Assembly (NCBI RefSeq): GCF_900313035.1
Contig: NZ_OMPS01000018.1
Span: 51,433-115,432 of the forward strand
Direction of reading: 5' to 3'
From: Ruegeria sp. EL01
GTDB lineage: Bacteria; Pseudomonadota; Alphaproteobacteria; Rhodobacterales; Rhodobacteraceae
DNA length: 64,000 nucleotides
Under the pieces are notes generated by a model. The model was not told the origin of the DNA. It did not search any database and was given only the letters and a program-made list of their open reading frames with translations. Positions 16,307 through 27,246 of the stretch are shown here, one piece after another. A program made the position numbers and the translations under genes. Numbering within the stretch: position 1 is the stretch's first letter; each line of letters begins with the position of its first letter.

Positions 16307-17350
16307 TCATTCCCATCCTCCGGCGCTCATCAGACCCATTTGCTGCAACTGTGCCCAGCCCGTGTATTCTGTGGAGTGTGGGGTCCACATGTCCGGGCAA
16401 TTAATTATCTCATCATAGTATGGCCCGAATTGGTCCGGATCGTGAAAATGTTGCCGCCGCTGCTTTTCGATTTCCGACTTTTCGACAATTTCCGGTAGAA
16501 ACTTTGTATGCAGCAAGACGCCGGACGGTGTTTCTCCACCGGGCCCGTCATAGGCCGCGTTCAGGTTTCGGGGCAAAGCGGAATGACAGGAATTCACGAA
16601 AGCATAGCGGCGCGACCATCGCACCAGTGGAATTTTGTTTAAAGTCGGAGAGCACTGCCGCACCTGCGTAAAGAACATGCGTTCGCGCGCACCGCCCTGC
16701 ACCCAAAGATTGCCCACCGGGCTTTGCCGCTCTGTGCGATACGGCCCGGAATCGAACCACTTCAGCACTTTGACCGGGTCGGTTTCGGGATCATAGGTTT
16801 GGGACCCCAGTGGACCCTTGGGGTACAGATCCAGAATCAGTGTACCAAATGCTTGGCGCCCCTGTTGATCCAGCCAAGCGGTAAGATCATGCAACGAGCG
16901 GTGCTCGTGATTGGCGTAGATCAACAACTCATCGGCGTCGACCATCAGGCTCCAATGTCGGTGGCCGTACCGCATTTGCAACCCCGTCAGCCAGTCGAGC
17001 CCGTACCGGGACGCACGATAGCTGGTATGGGTCTGCCACAGTGAAACGTCCGGCTGATCCAACAGGTATTCAGTTGACCCATCGTCGCTGCCATTGTCCA
17101 CAATCAGAAAATGATCGACACCCAACCGACGATAGTGGCGAAAAAACCAGGGCAGGCGGGTGATTTCGTTGCGCAGCGTCGTAAAGATCAAAATGTCGCC
17201 GCGCTTGATTGTACGCGTTCGGTCGAGCAGGCAAGACAGCTGCTTTTGGCTGTGCCATGACCTCCACAACAGGCGGCGGCGTTTCCAGCGCAGACGGTAC
17301 TTCCGCGCCCAGCCGATATGGGGGAGCATCTGTGCCGCGTTGCCGGTCAC
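16307..17350 (-). CDS. Family 2-like glycosyltransferase, paralogue B
   Basis: A 347-aa glycosyltransferase related to paralogue A through the whole length. It shares TLRNEITRLPWFFRHYRRLG, FLIVDNGSDDGS, the acidic VDADELLIY, DLYPKGP, LWVQGGARERMFF and LNKIPLVRW. I prefer the GTG at 17350, which has a GAGGG ribosome-binding site just upstream and clears the galE stop. The frame also allows an ATG at 17398, overlapping galE by 41 bp. Duplication followed by divergence suggests two sequential transfers in the same polymer. Sugar specificity is not deducible. Confidence 0.82.
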   Translation of the reverse strand: MTGNAAQMLPHIGWARKYRLRWKRRRLLWRSWHSQKQLSCLLDRTRTIKRGDILIFTTLRNEITRLPWFFRHYRRLGVDHFLIVDNGSDDGSTEYLLDQPDVSLWQTHTSYRASRYGLDWLTGLQMRYGHRHWSLMVDADELLIYANHEHRSLHDLTAWLDQQGRQAFGTLILDLYPKGPLGSQTYDPETDPVKVLKWFDSGPYRTERQSPVGNLWVQGGARERMFFTQVRQCSPTLNKIPLVRWSRRYAFVNSCHSALPRNLNAAYDGPGGETPSGVLLHTKFLPEIVEKSEIEKQRRQHFHDPDQFGPYYDEIINCPDMWTPHSTEYTGWAQLQQMGLMSAGGWE

Positions 17351-17357
17351 GGGGCCC

Positions 17358-18341
17358 TCATTTCTCGTAGTGGCCGTTCTGGTGCCAACGCCAAGCATCT
17401 GAGATCATGATCTCTAGTGTAGAGCGTTTGGGTTTCCATCCCAACTCGGTCTCGGCACGGACCGAGCCCGACACCAGTTTGGTGCAGTCTCCGGCCCGAC
17501 GGGTGCCAACGGTGTAGGGAACCGGGCGATTGGTCACGGATTTGGATTGTTCAATGACCTCCAAAACCGAAAAACCAGACCCCGTGCCCAGGTTGAACAC
17601 CCGGCTGTCCTTGCCTTGTTCCAGCCAATCCAACCCAAGAACATGGGCATCCACCAGATCGCAGACATGGACATAATCGCGAATGCAGGTGCCGTCCGGC
17701 GTTTCGTAGTCTGTACCAAAAACGGTCAAGCCATCCCGCTTCCCGTCAATCGCATCCAGCATCAATGGAACAAGGTGAGTTTCGGGCCGGTGGAACTCGC
17801 CAACCTCACCTTCGGGGTCCGCGCCAGCCACATTGAAATAGCGGAAGATCACGTGGCGCAACCCGTGCGCGGCTTCAAAATCCTTCAGAATGTCTTCGAT
17901 CGCGCGTTTTGAGGCGCCGTAGGCATTCAACGGATGCTGGGATGTGTTTTCATCCAGAACCACATTGTCATGTTCACCATAGGTGGCGCAGGTCGACGAG
18001 AACACAAAATCCAGACACCCGGCCGCAACAGCGGCTTCGATCAGGGACAATGATCCCGAAACGTTGTTAGACCAGTATCGCCCCGGTTCCTGCATCGCCT
18101 CACCCACCTGGCTGATCGCTGCAAAATGCATAACGGCCACCGGATTGTGCTTGGCGAAAACCTCGTCCAGCCGTGCCCGGTCCAGCAGATCGCCCTGTTC
18201 GAACGGTCCGAATTTCACCGCATCTTGCCAGCCAGTGACCAGATTGTCATAGGTCACCGGATTATATCCTGCCTGCGACAACACTTTGCAGGCATGGGAC
18301 CCGATGTAGCCAGCGCCACCGGTTACGAGAACAGTCTTCAT
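17358..18341 (-). CDS. galE: UDP-glucose 4-epimerase
   Basis: A 327-aa short-chain dehydrogenase/reductase that interconverts UDP-glucose and UDP-galactose. The NAD-binding motif TGGAGYIGS is at the N-terminus. The catalytic pair is visible as SSTCATYG and YGASK (Y-x3-K). RYFNVAGAD and TPDGTCIRDYVHV are GalE hallmarks. Its position between kdsB and the glycosyltransferases suggests it supplies UDP-Gal for the surface glycan. UDP-GalNAc or UDP-uronate specificity cannot be excluded. Confidence 0.93.
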   Translation of the reverse strand: MKTVLVTGGAGYIGSHACKVLSQAGYNPVTYDNLVTGWQDAVKFGPFEQGDLLDRARLDEVFAKHNPVAVMHFAAISQVGEAMQEPGRYWSNNVSGSLSLIEAAVAAGCLDFVFSSTCATYGEHDNVVLDENTSQHPLNAYGASKRAIEDILKDFEAAHGLRHVIFRYFNVAGADPEGEVGEFHRPETHLVPLMLDAIDGKRDGLTVFGTDYETPDGTCIRDYVHVCDLVDAHVLGLDWLEQGKDSRVFNLGTGSGFSVLEVIEQSKSVTNRPVPYTVGTRRAGDCTKLVSGSVRAETELGWKPKRSTLEIMISDAWRWHQNGHYEK

Positions 18342-18411
18342 ATGTCGCCCATAGAGTCAGAGTTGAAGGTTGCTATGCTGTCGGAGTGGCGAACGTCAGG
18401 GGGAAAAGCGG

Positions 18412-19212
18412 TCAATCCAGACCCATATCTGCCATCATCGCTTCGATCTTAGGCACGTCTTGGGGGTTGTTGAGCTCCCAGAACTGACGTCCCTTTGACT
18501 CAACCTCAACGCACAGAACCTTGCGGCCATTTTCCATGAATCGCAGTTGTTCCAGCCCCTCCAGTTGTTCCAGCGGACCCACTGGCCAATCCGGATAAGA
18601 TGTCAGCGCGTCCGGGCGATAGGCGTAGACGCCAACGTGATGAAAGACGGGGGTTGGGTCGGTGCCCGCATAGGTTTGCGCCGTGAACGGTACAACCTCT
18701 TTCGAGAAGTACATGGCGCTGTGGTCGCTGGCGAAAACAGCAGTTGTGCCGCCAACATGATCATGTTTGCGGTCGTTCAAAAGCCCCCTCAGCGCGTCTC
18801 CGTCGCAGCGCAGAACGGGTGTTGCGACACCCGCATCTGGCGCTGCGCGCAGGCCCGAGATCAGGTCCTCGACAAACCAATGTGGTGTTAGCGGGGCGTC
18901 GCCTTGGAGGTTGACGACGATGTCATACCCGCCGCCCAACACGTCATGAGCTTCGGCACATCGTTCGGTGCCATTGCCACAGGCCTCGGATGTCATCACA
19001 ACCTCGGCCCCGAACGCTTCGGAAACGTCGCGGATGCGATCATCATCTGTGGCAACGATCACCCGGTCGGCGCCGGACACGGATTTCGCCGCGCGCCAGG
19101 ATCGTTCGATCAATGTCATCGCAACCCCGTTTGCGCCGGTCAGCGGCACCAGGGGTTTGCCTGGATAGCGGGACGAGGCGTAGCGGGCGGGAATGGCAAT
19201 CAGGACTGACAT
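18412..19212 (-). CDS. kdsB: 3-deoxy-manno-octulosonate cytidylyltransferase
   Basis: A 266-aa CMP-Kdo synthetase that activates Kdo with CTP. Recognised by IPARYASSRYPGKPL at the N-terminus, VIVATDDDRI, NLQGDAPL and the later HHVGVYAYR and LEQLEGLEQLRF. CMP-Kdo feeds LPS core and, in some bacteria, the Kdo linker of ABC-exported capsules. It overlaps the cysQ stop by one base and sits in the glycan run, so a capsule role beyond housekeeping LPS is possible. Confidence 0.93.
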   Translation of the reverse strand: MSVLIAIPARYASSRYPGKPLVPLTGANGVAMTLIERSWRAAKSVSGADRVIVATDDDRIRDVSEAFGAEVVMTSEACGNGTERCAEAHDVLGGGYDIVVNLQGDAPLTPHWFVEDLISGLRAAPDAGVATPVLRCDGDALRGLLNDRKHDHVGGTTAVFASDHSAMYFSKEVVPFTAQTYAGTDPTPVFHHVGVYAYRPDALTSYPDWPVGPLEQLEGLEQLRFMENGRKVLCVEVESKGRQFWELNNPQDVPKIEAMMADMGLD

Positions 19213-20009
19213 CAGGCCTCCTTCAGGTCTACACCCGGGGCGTAGGCGATGAAAAACGGGTTCGCATACCCGTCCTTGCCGTAGGTTAGCACCGAGTGAT
19301 CGTCAAAACGCACCACTTTGCCACCCGCACCAGCCAGCACGGCGTGACCGGCGGCCGTGTCCCATTCCATCGTACGCCCAACACGGGGGTAGATGTCAGC
19401 CTCACCTGTGGCGATTAGACAGAACTTGAGCGACGAGCCCGCGCTTTTGCTGTCGTGAACCTGATACTTGTTGATGTAATCGTCGGTGGCCTGATCGCGA
19501 TGAGATTTGGACGCCACAATCAAAAGCGCCGAATTGTCAGGGTCCGACACGGAAATTGGTGTCACCGCACCCGGCTGATCCTTGTCCAGGGCTCCGGTTT
19601 CCTCGACCGACTGGCCATCAGCTTGGGTATAGAACATGCGATCACGGGCAGGGGCGTAAACAACGCCGCGGGTAGGTACTCCGTTCTCGACCAGAGCGAT
19701 GTTCACCGTGAAATCGCCGCGTCGGTTGATGAATTCTTTGGTGCCGTCCAGCGGATCGACGATCAGGAACGTATCGCCCTTTTCGGTATGCGAAGCAGCC
19801 TGTTCTTCTGTCACCAGCAGAATATCAGGAAACGCCTCGCGCAATCCGGCGGAAATCAGGGAGTCGGCAGCTTCGTCAGCCTCGGTCACCGGGCTGGAAT
19901 CGGATTTGACTTTGACGTCAAAATCATCCGACTGGTAGATCTCCATGATCTTGTCGCCGGCTTCCAGGGCCAAACGTCGGATGACGGGAATGAGGGCGTC
20001 ATAGGTCAC
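19212..20009 (-). CDS. cysQ: 3'(2'),5'-bisphosphate nucleotidase
   Basis: A 265-aa inositol-monophosphatase-fold enzyme that hydrolyses PAP (3'-phosphoadenosine 5'-phosphate) to AMP. Metal-binding motifs are EEQAA, DPLDGTKEFINR and EWDTAAGHAVL, the usual CysQ set. PAP is the by-product of PAPS-dependent sulfotransferases, and the last gene of this same run encodes one, so the pairing makes functional sense. First gene of the minus-strand glycan run; the 20010-20131 interval is its promoter region, shared with a divergent ABC permease. Confidence 0.92.
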   Translation of the reverse strand: MTYDALIPVIRRLALEAGDKIMEIYQSDDFDVKVKSDSSPVTEADEAADSLISAGLREAFPDILLVTEEQAASHTEKGDTFLIVDPLDGTKEFINRRGDFTVNIALVENGVPTRGVVYAPARDRMFYTQADGQSVEETGALDKDQPGAVTPISVSDPDNSALLIVASKSHRDQATDDYINKYQVHDSKSAGSSLKFCLIATGEADIYPRVGRTMEWDTAAGHAVLAGAGGKVVRFDDHSVLTYGKDGYANPFFIAYAPGVDLKEA

Positions 20010-20131
20010 AAAAATGCTCCGTTCCTGTGGTTTGTTGATCCAAACTCATGACGGACTTATGATGCGCCGGTTACCGAACGGCAAGGTATTCATGCCAGAT
20101 TAGGGGCAACAAAGCAGGGAAGACACGTCAC

Positions 20132-20953
20132 GTGTTTTATTTCAAGCGGAACCAAACGCTGCTGGGCGGCGCATTCACGATGGCGGAACTGGTGTTCCAC
20201 GCCGTCGTGCGCGCCGTGCGTTCTCAGCACTCGAATGCGGTTATGGCGATCCTGATCAATATTCTTCAGGTCGTTTTGATGGCCATGGTTTTCTATATGT
20301 TCATGTCTTTCATGGGCGCACGGGTCGCCAAAATTCGTGGTGAGTTCATCCTGTATCTGCTGTCAGGGGTTTTCCTGTTCATGATGCATATTCAATCGAT
20401 TGGAGCCATTTCCGGCGTCGGGGCGTCGAACAATCCCATGATGCTGCATTCACCCATGAACATGATGGTCTTGATACTCGCGGCGGCTTTTGGAGTGTTC
20501 TACAAGCAGATGATGGCTATCCTGGTGATCCTGTTCATCTATAGCGTATCCGTCAGACCCCTTGAAATTCAGGATCCCGGTGGTGCGTTTGGAATGCTTG
20601 TCCTGGCTTGGTTTACCGGGTGTGCGATTGGGTTGGTGTTCATGGCGCTGAAACCATGGATGCCAACGGTTTCAGGAATGATTTCCAATATCTATCGTCG
20701 TCTTAACATGGTGTTTTCGGGCAAGATGTTCGTCGCTAACACGCTGGGCGGCGGGGTTTTGATGATGTTTGCGTGGAACCCGCTGTTCCATGTCATCGAT
20801 CAATGCCGCGGATTTGTGTTTCGGAACTACTTTCCGCGTAACACAAGTTGGGAATATGCTTTTTGGGTCGGGATTGCCTTGACGATGATCGGGTTGATGG
20901 GTGTGTTCTTTACGCGCCAGCATGTCTCGCAAAGCTGGGACGCCCGACGCTAG
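20132..20953 (+). CDS. ABC-2 type permease, polysaccharide (capsule/O-antigen) export
   Basis: A 273-aa integral membrane protein with about six hydrophobic segments, a KpsM/CtrC/Wzm-like size and an N-terminal cytoplasmic stretch. It ends with the FHVIDQCRGFVFRNY and final-helix pattern common to polysaccharide exporters of this family. The matching ATPase (KpsT/Wzt) is not adjacent and must be elsewhere. Divergent transcription from the Kdo/glycan/sulfation run suggests it exports that glycan. The start is GTG at 20132. It converges with alkB (4-bp overlap). Confidence 0.78.
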   Translation: MFYFKRNQTLLGGAFTMAELVFHAVVRAVRSQHSNAVMAILINILQVVLMAMVFYMFMSFMGARVAKIRGEFILYLLSGVFLFMMHIQSIGAISGVGASNNPMMLHSPMNMMVLILAAAFGVFYKQMMAILVILFIYSVSVRPLEIQDPGGAFGMLVLAWFTGCAIGLVFMALKPWMPTVSGMISNIYRRLNMVFSGKMFVANTLGGGVLMMFAWNPLFHVIDQCRGFVFRNYFPRNTSWEYAFWVGIALTMIGLMGVFFTRQHVSQSWDARR

Positions 20954-21552
20954 TGCGCTACCCTTAGCGTCAGGTTGATCCTGCCACCCTTGGGCAGCAA
21001 TTTCGATGTGCCATGCCGAATCCGATCTACCCCGTGAAACGCCAACCTTGCGGGCCCGCCCATGAGGACGACATCCCCTGAATTCAGCCAGATCGACTCG
21101 GTCTTGCCCCCACGCGTGGTGTTGCCGATGCGGAACAACGCATCGTCGCCCAGAGAAATCGACAGCACCGGCCAGGAAAAATCTGCCTCATCCTTGTCTT
21201 GATGCAGCCCCATCCGGGCACCTTCATTATAGTAATTGATCAGGCAGCAATCCGGGTCACGCTCGGTGCTGGCCAGATTGCGCCAGATGTTCAGGATCAT
21301 TTCGGGAATTCCCGGCCACGCGCCACCTTTGGGGTGTCGCGATTGATATCGATACCCGGATCTGTCCGTGACCCATCCAACCGCCCCGGCCGACGTCATC
21401 CGCACGGACATTTCCTTGCCCGACGGGGTCACCGGTCGGAACAAAGGTGCGGCTTTCAGAATCGGTCGCAGGTCGTCAATCAGCTGACCTTGCGCTGCCG
21501 TATTCAGATAGCCTTTCCTGATATCGAAACCGCGTAAAAGCAGCCGTGCCAT
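20950..21552 (-). CDS. alkB: AlkB-type 2-oxoglutarate-dependent nucleic acid dealkylase
   Basis: A 200-aa Fe(II)/2-oxoglutarate dioxygenase that removes alkyl groups from bases such as 1-methyladenine and 3-methylcytosine. The iron triad is visible as H117-x-D119 (HQDKDE) and H173 (AFHGVDR), and the 2OG-binding arginines as R191 and R197 in RINLTLR. NYYNEGARMGLHQDKDE is a standard AlkB block. It is not next to ada. It is divergent from dnaK. Confidence 0.92.
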   Translation of the reverse strand: MARLLLRGFDIRKGYLNTAAQGQLIDDLRPILKAAPLFRPVTPSGKEMSVRMTSAGAVGWVTDRSGYRYQSRHPKGGAWPGIPEMILNIWRNLASTERDPDCCLINYYNEGARMGLHQDKDEADFSWPVLSISLGDDALFRIGNTTRGGKTESIWLNSGDVVLMGGPARLAFHGVDRIRHGTSKLLPKGGRINLTLRVAH

Positions 21553-21626
21553 CCCAGATTTCCCATTCCTTACCGAAACCTTGCGAAAAAAGGCTGCAGA
21601 TTTGCGAAAACCTGCATTTCTGAACG

Positions 21627-21655
21627 CTTGCAGGCCCCTGTTCTCGCCCTTATAT
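21627..21655 (+). promoter_or_regulatory. Heat-shock (RpoH-type) promoter of dnaK
   Basis: CTTG at 21627-21630, an 18-nt spacer, then CTTATAT at 21649-21655. This fits the alphaproteobacterial sigma-32 pattern (CTTG, about 17-18 nt, CYTATNT). It lies about 110 bp before the dnaK start. Confidence 0.65.
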
Positions 21656-21764
21656 ACGCCGGGACGCGCGATGGTGTAGTGCTGTCGCGCACATCAGATC
21701 GGGGACAGGATGCCATAAAGGGTCCGGCCCTCGGGACATCGCCTTGAAGAGAAAGGGATCGCAA

Positions 21765-23672
<1,908 letters not shown>

Positions 23673-23690
23673 CAGGCAACCGTGCCATTT

Positions 23691-23719
23691 CGGGCCGGTC
23701 CGGTCACCGGGCCGGCCCG
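23691..23719 (+). terminator. Strong hairpin between dnaK and dnaJ
   Basis: CGGGCCGG (23691-23698) pairs perfectly with CCGGCCCG (23712-23719), with an inner CCGG/CCGG. There is no U-tract. It may act as a partial terminator or an mRNA stabiliser that sets the dnaK:dnaJ ratio. Confidence 0.5.
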
Positions 23720-23746
23720 ATTACGTTGAGACATAAGGAAACACTG

Positions 23747-24898
23747 ATGTCAAAACGCGACTACTATGATGTGCTCGGCGTGTCCAAGGGCGCATCGGCG
23801 GACGAGATCAAGAAAGGCTTTCGTACGAAAGCCAAGGCATTGCATCCCGACCGCAACAAAGACAACCCGGATGCTGAGGCGCAATTCAAAGAAGCGAACG
23901 AAGCCTATGACATTCTGAAAGACGCCGAGCGTAAGGCGGCTTACGACCGCTTTGGCCATGCCGCCTTTGAAAACGGCATGGGTGGCGGCGGCCGTCCCGG
24001 TGGCGGTTTTGGCGGACAGGGCGATTTCTCCAGCGCCTTCTCAGACGTGTTTGACGATCTGTTCGGCGATTTCATGGGTGGCCAACGTGGCGGCGGTGGC
24101 GGACGCCGCGCCGCGCGCGGATCCGACCTGCGCTATAACCTGCGCGTCTCATTGGAAGAGGCCTATGCCGGTCTGCAAAAGACGATCAATGTGCCTGCTG
24201 CCGTGGCCTGTTCGGCCTGCGACGGGTCAGGTGCAGAGGGCGGCGTAGAGCCGACCACCTGTCCAACCTGTTCAGGCATGGGCAAAGTCCGTGCCCAGCA
24301 AGGCTTTTTTACCGTCGAACGGACCTGCCCGACATGTTCCGGCCTGGGTCAGATTATCAAAAACCCCTGTAAATCCTGTCAGGGCGCAGGCCGTGTTGAA
24401 AAAGAACGCGCCCTGTCGGTCAACATTCCTGCTGGCGTCGAAACCGGAACCCGTATCCGACTTGCGGGTGAGGGTGAGGCCGGAATGCGCGGTGGCCCTC
24501 CGGGCGATCTCTACATCTTCGTCGAAGTATCCGAGCACAAACTGTTCGAGCGTGACAGCGTGAACCTGTACTGCCGCGTGCCGGTCAGCATGGCCAAAGC
24601 TGCGCTGGGCGGATCGATCGAAGTGCCCACCATCGATGGCGGCCGTGGTCGCATTCAAATCCCGGCGGGCAGCCAATCGGGCCGCCAAATGCGCCTGCGG
24701 AGCAAGGGCATGCCCGCCCTGCGTGGGGCTGGTGTCGGCGACATGTTTATTGAGCTGGCCGTCGAAACTCCGGTGAACCTGACCAGCCGCCAAAAAGAGC
24801 TGCTGCGGGAGTTTGATGATCTGGGCGAAGACAACCACCCAGAATCCAACAGCTTCTTCTCGTCGGTGAAATCTTTTTGGGACGGTATGAAGGGCTGA
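23747..24898 (+). CDS. dnaJ: Molecular chaperone DnaJ (Hsp40)
   Basis: A 383-aa type I Hsp40. The J domain (1-70) has the HPD motif in LHPDRNK. A Gly/Phe region at ~75-125 follows, then a zinc domain with four CxxCxGxG-type repeats ([32 protein letters not shown]) and the C-terminal substrate-binding region. The ATG at 23747 ([11 protein letters not shown]) is chosen over the frame opening at 23726. It stimulates DnaK ATPase and probably shares the dnaK heat-shock promoter. Confidence 0.97.
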   Translation: MSKRDYYDVLGVSKGASADEIKKGFRTKAKALHPDRNKDNPDAEAQFKEANEAYDILKDAERKAAYDRFGHAAFENGMGGGGRPGGGFGGQGDFSSAFSDVFDDLFGDFMGGQRGGGGGRRAARGSDLRYNLRVSLEEAYAGLQKTINVPAAVACSACDGSGAEGGVEPTTCPTCSGMGKVRAQQGFFTVERTCPTCSGLGQIIKNPCKSCQGAGRVEKERALSVNIPAGVETGTRIRLAGEGEAGMRGGPPGDLYIFVEVSEHKLFERDSVNLYCRVPVSMAKAALGGSIEVPTIDGGRGRIQIPAGSQSGRQMRLRSKGMPALRGAGVGDMFIELAVETPVNLTSRQKELLREFDDLGEDNHPESNSFFSSVKSFWDGMKG

Positions 24899-24911
24899 GA
24901 TCTTTCTGCGA

Positions 24912-24930
24912 GCGGGGGTTATGCCCCCGC
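24912..24930 (+). terminator. GC-rich hairpin downstream of dnaJ
   Basis: GCGGGGG (24912-24918) and CCCCCGC (24924-24930) with a 5-nt loop, 14 bp after the dnaJ stop. No U-tract follows, so termination is uncertain. Confidence 0.4.
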
Positions 24931-25142
24931 CGCCATACCAGCGCCCTTCCTCCAAAAAACGCGCTCGCCAATAACACGGCCCGCTTCATCTGGCTAAAGA
25001 ATACCCCGGAGCGCGAAGCAGGGCCTCGCATTCCTTGACCTGCCGCAAGTCGTTTTGGCTATAAAGCAAAGACGGAACTGGCCGCGTAACTGACAAATTG
25101 CCCCTTGATTCTCTCCGCCACCCCTGAGATTGTCCGCCGCAA

Positions 25143-25232
25143 CCGTTGGGGTGCCCTGATCATGGGGCTGAGAGGCGCGACATCGCTAACCCATCGAACC
25201 TGATCCGGGCAATTCCGGCGGAGGGAACGGTC
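25143..25232 (+). promoter_or_regulatory. TPP riboswitch (thi box)
   Basis: Conserved TPP-riboswitch elements in order: TTGGGGTGCCC (from ~25145), GGGGCTGAGA (25164-25173), then ACCCATCGAACCTGATCCGG (25189-25208) and the closing GGCGGAGGGAA (25217-25227). It lies about 60 bp before thiD and should repress the thi operon when thiamine pyrophosphate is plentiful. No clear intrinsic terminator follows, so control may be at translation of thiD. The rest of 24931-25142 shows no gene. Confidence 0.93.
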
Positions 25233-25288
25233 TCAAGTCGATAGACGTTTTCCAAGCCCGTTGCCCCAATAACAGATGGAGCAACGAC

Positions 25289-26092
25289 GTGGCGCCTATT
25301 GCCTTGACCATTGCAGGATCCGACAGCGGTGGCGGAGCCGGAATTCAGGCCGATCTGAAAGCCATGTCCGCGCTGGGCGTCTATGGCGCCAGTGTCATTA
25401 CTGCGGTTACGGCTCAGAATACAACGGCCGTCGCAGCTGTGCATGGCATCCCGCTGGACGTCATTTCCGCTCAGATCGATGCTGTTCTTGGTGATCTGGA
25501 CGTCCAAGCGATCAAGATCGGTATGCTGGCAACCCCTGAGATTATTCATACCGTTGCCCAAGGCATTTCCGACTTCACAGGTCCGGTGGTCTTGGACCCG
25601 GTTATGGTTGCAAAATCCGGTGACTCCCTGCTGGCTCGCGAAGCAATCCAGACCTTACGCGATGTTCTCGTGCCCCTCGCCACTGTCCTGACACCGAACC
25701 TACCCGAGGCCGCTTGCCTGCTGGGCATGCCGGTTGTCGGCTCACCAGCCGAAATGATCGAGCAAGGGCGCGCTTTGTGCGCGCTGGGTGCAAACTCGGT
25801 GCTGATGAAAGGCGGTCATGGCAAAGGTGATGTCTGCCACGATTTGTTGATCGATGTCGCAGGTGTTGCTGCTGAGTTTCAGGCGCCACGTCAGGACACA
25901 AACAACACCCATGGCACCGGATGCACATTGTCGTCTTCGATTGCAGCTGGTCTCGCAAAGGGACTGACGCTGAGGGACGCGGTTGGTCAAGCGCATGAGT
26001 ATCTGCAAGGGGCGATTTCACGCGCAGACACGTTGAACGTGGGCGCGGGCCACGGGCCGGTGCATCATTTCCACCGGGTTTGGCCCGCGTGA
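25289..26092 (+). CDS. thiD: Hydroxymethylpyrimidine/phosphomethylpyrimidine kinase
   Basis: A 267-aa ribokinase-fold enzyme that phosphorylates HMP to HMP-P and then HMP-PP for thiamine synthesis. Signatures: TIAGSDSGGGAGIQADLK at the N-terminus, IKIGML, VLDPVMVAKSGD and the anion hole NNTHGTGCTLSS. The start is GTG with a GGAG site 9 nt upstream. First gene after the TPP riboswitch; its stop overlaps thiO (GTGA). No thiC is nearby, so its HMP probably comes from salvage. Confidence 0.95.
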   Translation: MAPIALTIAGSDSGGGAGIQADLKAMSALGVYGASVITAVTAQNTTAVAAVHGIPLDVISAQIDAVLGDLDVQAIKIGMLATPEIIHTVAQGISDFTGPVVLDPVMVAKSGDSLLAREAIQTLRDVLVPLATVLTPNLPEAACLLGMPVVGSPAEMIEQGRALCALGANSVLMKGGHGKGDVCHDLLIDVAGVAAEFQAPRQDTNNTHGTGCTLSSSIAAGLAKGLTLRDAVGQAHEYLQGAISRADTLNVGAGHGPVHHFHRVWPA

Positions 26093-27066
26093 CGCTATGG
26101 TCGGTCATAGGGTCCGGAGTTGCCGGTCTGGCCGTGGCCAGCGATCTGGTGGCGCGCGGTGCGCAGGTGCAGGTTTTTGATCCGGGCGGTCCGCCCGGTC
26201 CGCATGGATGTTCCTGGTGGGCCGGGGGAATGCTTGCCCCGTGGTGTGAATACGAAAACGCCGAGGAACCGGTCTTGCGTTTGGGACAACAAGCCATTGA
26301 TTGGTGGTCCGACAAAACACCTGTTTATCGGCGTGGCACGATTGTCGTGGCAAATACACGCGACCTGCCGGATCTACGTCGCTTTGCCCGCCGCACAGCT
26401 GGGCATGTCGAGGTCGATCGGAACAAAATTGCCGAATTAGAGCCTGACATGAAGGCATTTGGCAGAGGATTGTTTTTCGAACAAGAAGCGCATGTCGACC
26501 CGCGGCAAGCGTTGCAGGATCTTTGCGGACAACTGAAAGACAAAGGTGTCGAGTTCCATCAGAATCTGGCCCCGCCACAGCTGGACAACACCATCGACTG
26601 TCGGGGCCTGCACGCGCGGGAAACGCTTCATGATCTGCGCGGCGTGAAAGGTGAGATGCTAGTGATCCGCTGTCCTGATGTGGTGTTGACCCGCCCCGTG
26701 CGCCTGCTGCACCCACGCATGCCGCTTTACATCGTACCCCGCGGCGACGGGATTTATATGCTTGGCGCAACGATGATTGAATCTGAGGACAGCAGCCGCA
26801 TCACGGCGCGTTCGATGTTGGAACTGCTCAGCGCGGCCTATGCGGTGAACCCCGCTTTTGGCGAGGCTGAAGTGCTGGAAATCGGCGTCGATCTGCGCCC
26901 CGCCTTTCCCGACAACCTGCCGCGCATCCGCCGCCTTGGGCGGACGATCTATGCAAACGGGCTCTATCGTCACGGCTACCTGTTGGCACCCGCCTTGGCC
27001 CGAGGCGTGGCTGATCTGGCGCTTGAGAACAAACATTCGGAGATGGTCGATGAAGATCGTGCTTAA
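26089..27066 (+). CDS. thiO: Glycine oxidase ThiO
   Basis: A 325-aa FAD-dependent oxidoreductase. The dinucleotide motif is VIGSGVAGLAVASDL, with DAO-family features such as GCSWWAGGMLAPWCE and the late LYRHGYLLAPAL. It oxidises glycine to iminoglycine (dehydroglycine), a building block for the thiazole ring, in aerobic bacteria that lack ThiH. The GTG at 26089 overlaps the thiD stop; a TTG at 26080 is also in frame. The end overlaps thiS by 17 bp. Confidence 0.9.
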   Translation: MTLWSVIGSGVAGLAVASDLVARGAQVQVFDPGGPPGPHGCSWWAGGMLAPWCEYENAEEPVLRLGQQAIDWWSDKTPVYRRGTIVVANTRDLPDLRRFARRTAGHVEVDRNKIAELEPDMKAFGRGLFFEQEAHVDPRQALQDLCGQLKDKGVEFHQNLAPPQLDNTIDCRGLHARETLHDLRGVKGEMLVIRCPDVVLTRPVRLLHPRMPLYIVPRGDGIYMLGATMIESEDSSRITARSMLELLSAAYAVNPAFGEAEVLEIGVDLRPAFPDNLPRIRRLGRTIYANGLYRHGYLLAPALARGVADLALENKHSEMVDEDRA

Positions 27067-27244
27067 CGGCGAGCCGCGTGAGGTGCAGGCAAGCGCCTTG
27101 TCTGATTTGCTGGCGGAATGCGGCTTTTCCGGCCGCGTCGCCACCGCCGTGAACGAAGAATTCGTTCCCTCAAGCCGGCGCATCGGCTGCGAATTGAAAG
27201 ATGGCGACCGCGTCGAAATCCTGTCGCCGATGCAGGGGGGCTGA
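27050..27244 (+). CDS. thiS: Sulfur carrier protein ThiS
   Basis: A 64-aa ubiquitin-like protein beginning [12 protein letters not shown] and ending MQGG, the di-glycine tail that is adenylated and thiocarboxylated by ThiF. It carries sulfur to ThiG for thiazole formation. The start lies inside the thiO end (17-bp overlap) and thiG begins 3 bp after its stop. Confidence 0.93.
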   Translation: MKIVLNGEPREVQASALSDLLAECGFSGRVATAVNEEFVPSSRRIGCELKDGDRVEILSPMQGG

Positions 27245-27246
27245 TC

